64,000 nt of DNA from Pseudomonas benzenivorans (GTDB taxonomy: Bacteria > Pseudomonadota > Gammaproteobacteria > Pseudomonadales > Pseudomonadaceae). Below, piece after piece: positions 62,745 through 64,000 of the stretch. The position numbers were made by a program, and so were the translations under genes. The notes beneath the pieces are model-generated. The model was not told the origin of the DNA. It did no database searches and was given only the letters and a program-made list of their open reading frames with translations. The stretch lies in contig NZ_FNCT01000001.1 in the NCBI RefSeq assembly GCF_900100495.1, positions 496,001 through 560,000 of the forward strand, in the 5' to 3' direction. Within the stretch, counting starts at the first letter, position 1. The number at the start of each line of letters is the position of its first letter.

Positions 62745-64000
62745 ATGGCACGGAACAACCCTCGGAGCGAAATGGCCCAGGCGCAGGATCTGCTTCTGGT
62801 GCTGACCGATGCCAAAGGCGTCATTACCTATGCCAGCTCAAGCTTTTGCCACTTGGCCGGCTACAGCGAGGCGCAACTGCTGGGCCAGCCCATAGCGCGA
62901 CTGCGTCACGCCGAGATGCCCGGCGGCCCCTTCAAGGACCTCTGGGAAACCCTCGGCCGCGGCCAGTCCTGGATGGGCATGCTGAAAAACCGCCGAGCCG
63001 ATGGCGAGGCGTTCTGGGTGGATGCCTATATCAGCCCCATCCTCGACAACGGCCAGGTTCTGGAGTATCAGGCGATTTACCGTCGCCCTACGGCGGACGT
63101 CATTGCCCGCGCCAGCGAGGTCTATCGCGTGCGCGCGCAAGGCAAACAACCGGCAGCCCTGCGAAAGCCAAACCCAGCACTGGCTGAGCGCCTCAGCCTA
63201 TGCGCCTGCCTGGCCTTCCTGCCCTTGATCACGCTGGCCCTGGCGCAGGCGCCGCTAATTGGCGGGCTCACCCTGCTACTGTCGGGCGCCCTGTGTTGGG
63301 CCCTGCTGCGCTGGCAGAGCCGAGCCTTCCGGGAGTTGGTGGATAGCAGCCAACGCCTGGTGCAGCACCCGATCAAACAGCTGATCTACACCGGACGGGT
63401 GGATGAGGTCGGCCAGTTACAACTCGCCATGCGCCTGCTCGAGGTGAAATTGTCCGCCATGGTGGCGCGCATCCATGACAGCAGCAGCCGGGTCGCCGAA
63501 CATGCCGGCCAGGCCACCAGCCTGATCGGCACCAGCAACGACGCCTCCCAGGAACAGCAACACGCCCTGGCCGGCATTTCCGCCGCCGTGGAGGAATTCA
63601 CCGCGACCATCCAGGAAGTAGCGAGCAACACCCTCAACGCCGCCGAGTTGGCGCAGCAGGCGCAACAGCTGGCCGATGCTGGGCGCCTGCGCGTGGGCCT
63701 GGCCCATCACAGCATCGGTCTGCTGGCCGAAACCCTGAACAGCTCGGCCCGCGCGGTGGCGACCCTGACTCAGCAAAGCCAGGCGATCGGACGCATTTTG
63801 GACGTGATCCGCGGCATCGCCGAACAGACCAACCTGCTCGCGCTGAACGCTGCCATCGAGGCTGCGCGCGCCGGAGAGAATGGCCGCGGCTTCGCCGTGG
63901 TGGCCGATGAGGTGCGCTCCCTGGCCCAGCGCACCCAGTCCTCCACCGATGAGATTCAGGCCATGATCGAGGCCTTGCGCGAGGGAACCTCCGAGGTGGT
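62745..64000 (+). CDS. Aer-like PAS-containing methyl-accepting chemotaxis protein (partial)
   Basis: The frame runs off the window after 418 codons. An N-terminal PAS domain (about residues 10-120) has Aer-type features: [38 protein letters not shown] and [18 protein letters not shown], which in Aer bind FAD for energy or redox sensing. Two close hydrophobic segments (about 150-185) form a membrane anchor without a large periplasmic domain. The signalling domain with [32 protein letters not shown] is of the flagellar-taxis type, unlike the receptor of the chemosensory operon at 14.3 kb. AAGGA lies nine bases before the ATG. Confidence 0.9.
   Translation, partial: MARNNPRSEMAQAQDLLLVLTDAKGVITYASSSFCHLAGYSEAQLLGQPIARLRHAEMPGGPFKDLWETLGRGQSWMGMLKNRRADGEAFWVDAYISPILDNGQVLEYQAIYRRPTADVIARASEVYRVRAQGKQPAALRKPNPALAERLSLCACLAFLPLITLALAQAPLIGGLTLLLSGALCWALLRWQSRAFRELVDSSQRLVQHPIKQLIYTGRVDEVGQLQLAMRLLEVKLSAMVARIHDSSSRVAEHAGQATSLIGTSNDASQEQQHALAGISAAVEEFTATIQEVASNTLNAAELAQQAQQLADAGRLRVGLAHHSIGLLAETLNSSARAVATLTQQSQAIGRILDVIRGIAEQTNLLALNAAIEAARAGENGRGFAVVADEVRSLAQRTQSSTDEIQAMIEALREGTSEV

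Noticed and set aside
1-64000. CRISPR arrays, rRNA or tRNA genes
   Set aside because: I noticed no regularly spaced repeats, rRNA segments or tRNA cloverleaf signatures while reading the window. This was not an exhaustive computation.

Overview
The window is GC-rich, densely packed, gamma-proteobacterial DNA that I read as a Pseudomonas chromosome (stutzeri/mendocina/alcaligenes-type). The reasons are the tagQRST-ppkA-pppA-tagF-tssM order typical of the Pseudomonas H1-type VI secretion cluster, a Wsp-like chemosensory operon, ccoG, and dmp/tbu-type aromatic catabolism genes. The species is inference.

Left part (1-27.9 kb): core-like genes, mostly on the + strand. Positions 1-11.4 kb hold the post-translational control end of a type VI secretion locus: 3' end of tssM, tagF, pppA, ppkA, tagT, tagS, tagR, tagQ. 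Positions 11.7-22.9 kb hold a seven-gene chemosensory operon in Wsp-like order (CheW, CheR-TPR, CheW, MCP, CheA-REC, CheB, output). The output protein is not a WspR-like REC-GGDEF. It is a 1194-residue REC-GAF-PAS-LOV-GGDEF-EAL-REC protein with an apparently photoactive LOV cysteine motif but a Leu in place of the signalling Gln. A MocR-type regulator, ccoG, an old-yellow-enzyme-family oxidoreductase and a divergent MerR regulator with a 19-bp-spacer promoter follow.

Positions 27.9-31.6 kb are a junction zone: AT-rich non-coding DNA with a near-perfect dif (XerCD) site at 28280-28307, a tyrosine recombinase, three broken gene remnants and an ArsR regulator. Genes left of dif run mostly rightward and those to its right mostly leftward, as expected if this is the replication terminus.

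Positions 31.7-60.4 kb are a catabolic island. A complete 15-gene dmp-type operon (dmpKLMNOPQBCDEFGHI, minus strand) converts phenols to catechols and then, through meta cleavage, to pyruvate and acetyl-CoA. Its divergent DmpR activator and a textbook sigma-54 promoter with tandem activator sites lie upstream. Next come nested insertion sequences (an IS21-family element inside an IS5-family element inside a broken solute-binding-protein gene), a TodX/FadL-type outer-membrane channel, a PfpI-like protein, a GST, a decayed meta-cleavage hydrolase, an alcohol dehydrogenase, and a six-gene toluene monooxygenase operon (tbuA1UBVA2C/tmo type). Together they would take up toluene, oxidise it to cresol and methylcatechol, and cleave the ring.

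Right part (60.5-64 kb): the island abuts a 5'-truncated DUF1302 gene, followed by its usual DUF1329 partner and the start of an Aer-like PAS chemoreceptor that runs off the window. The truncated gene marks the right junction of the island.
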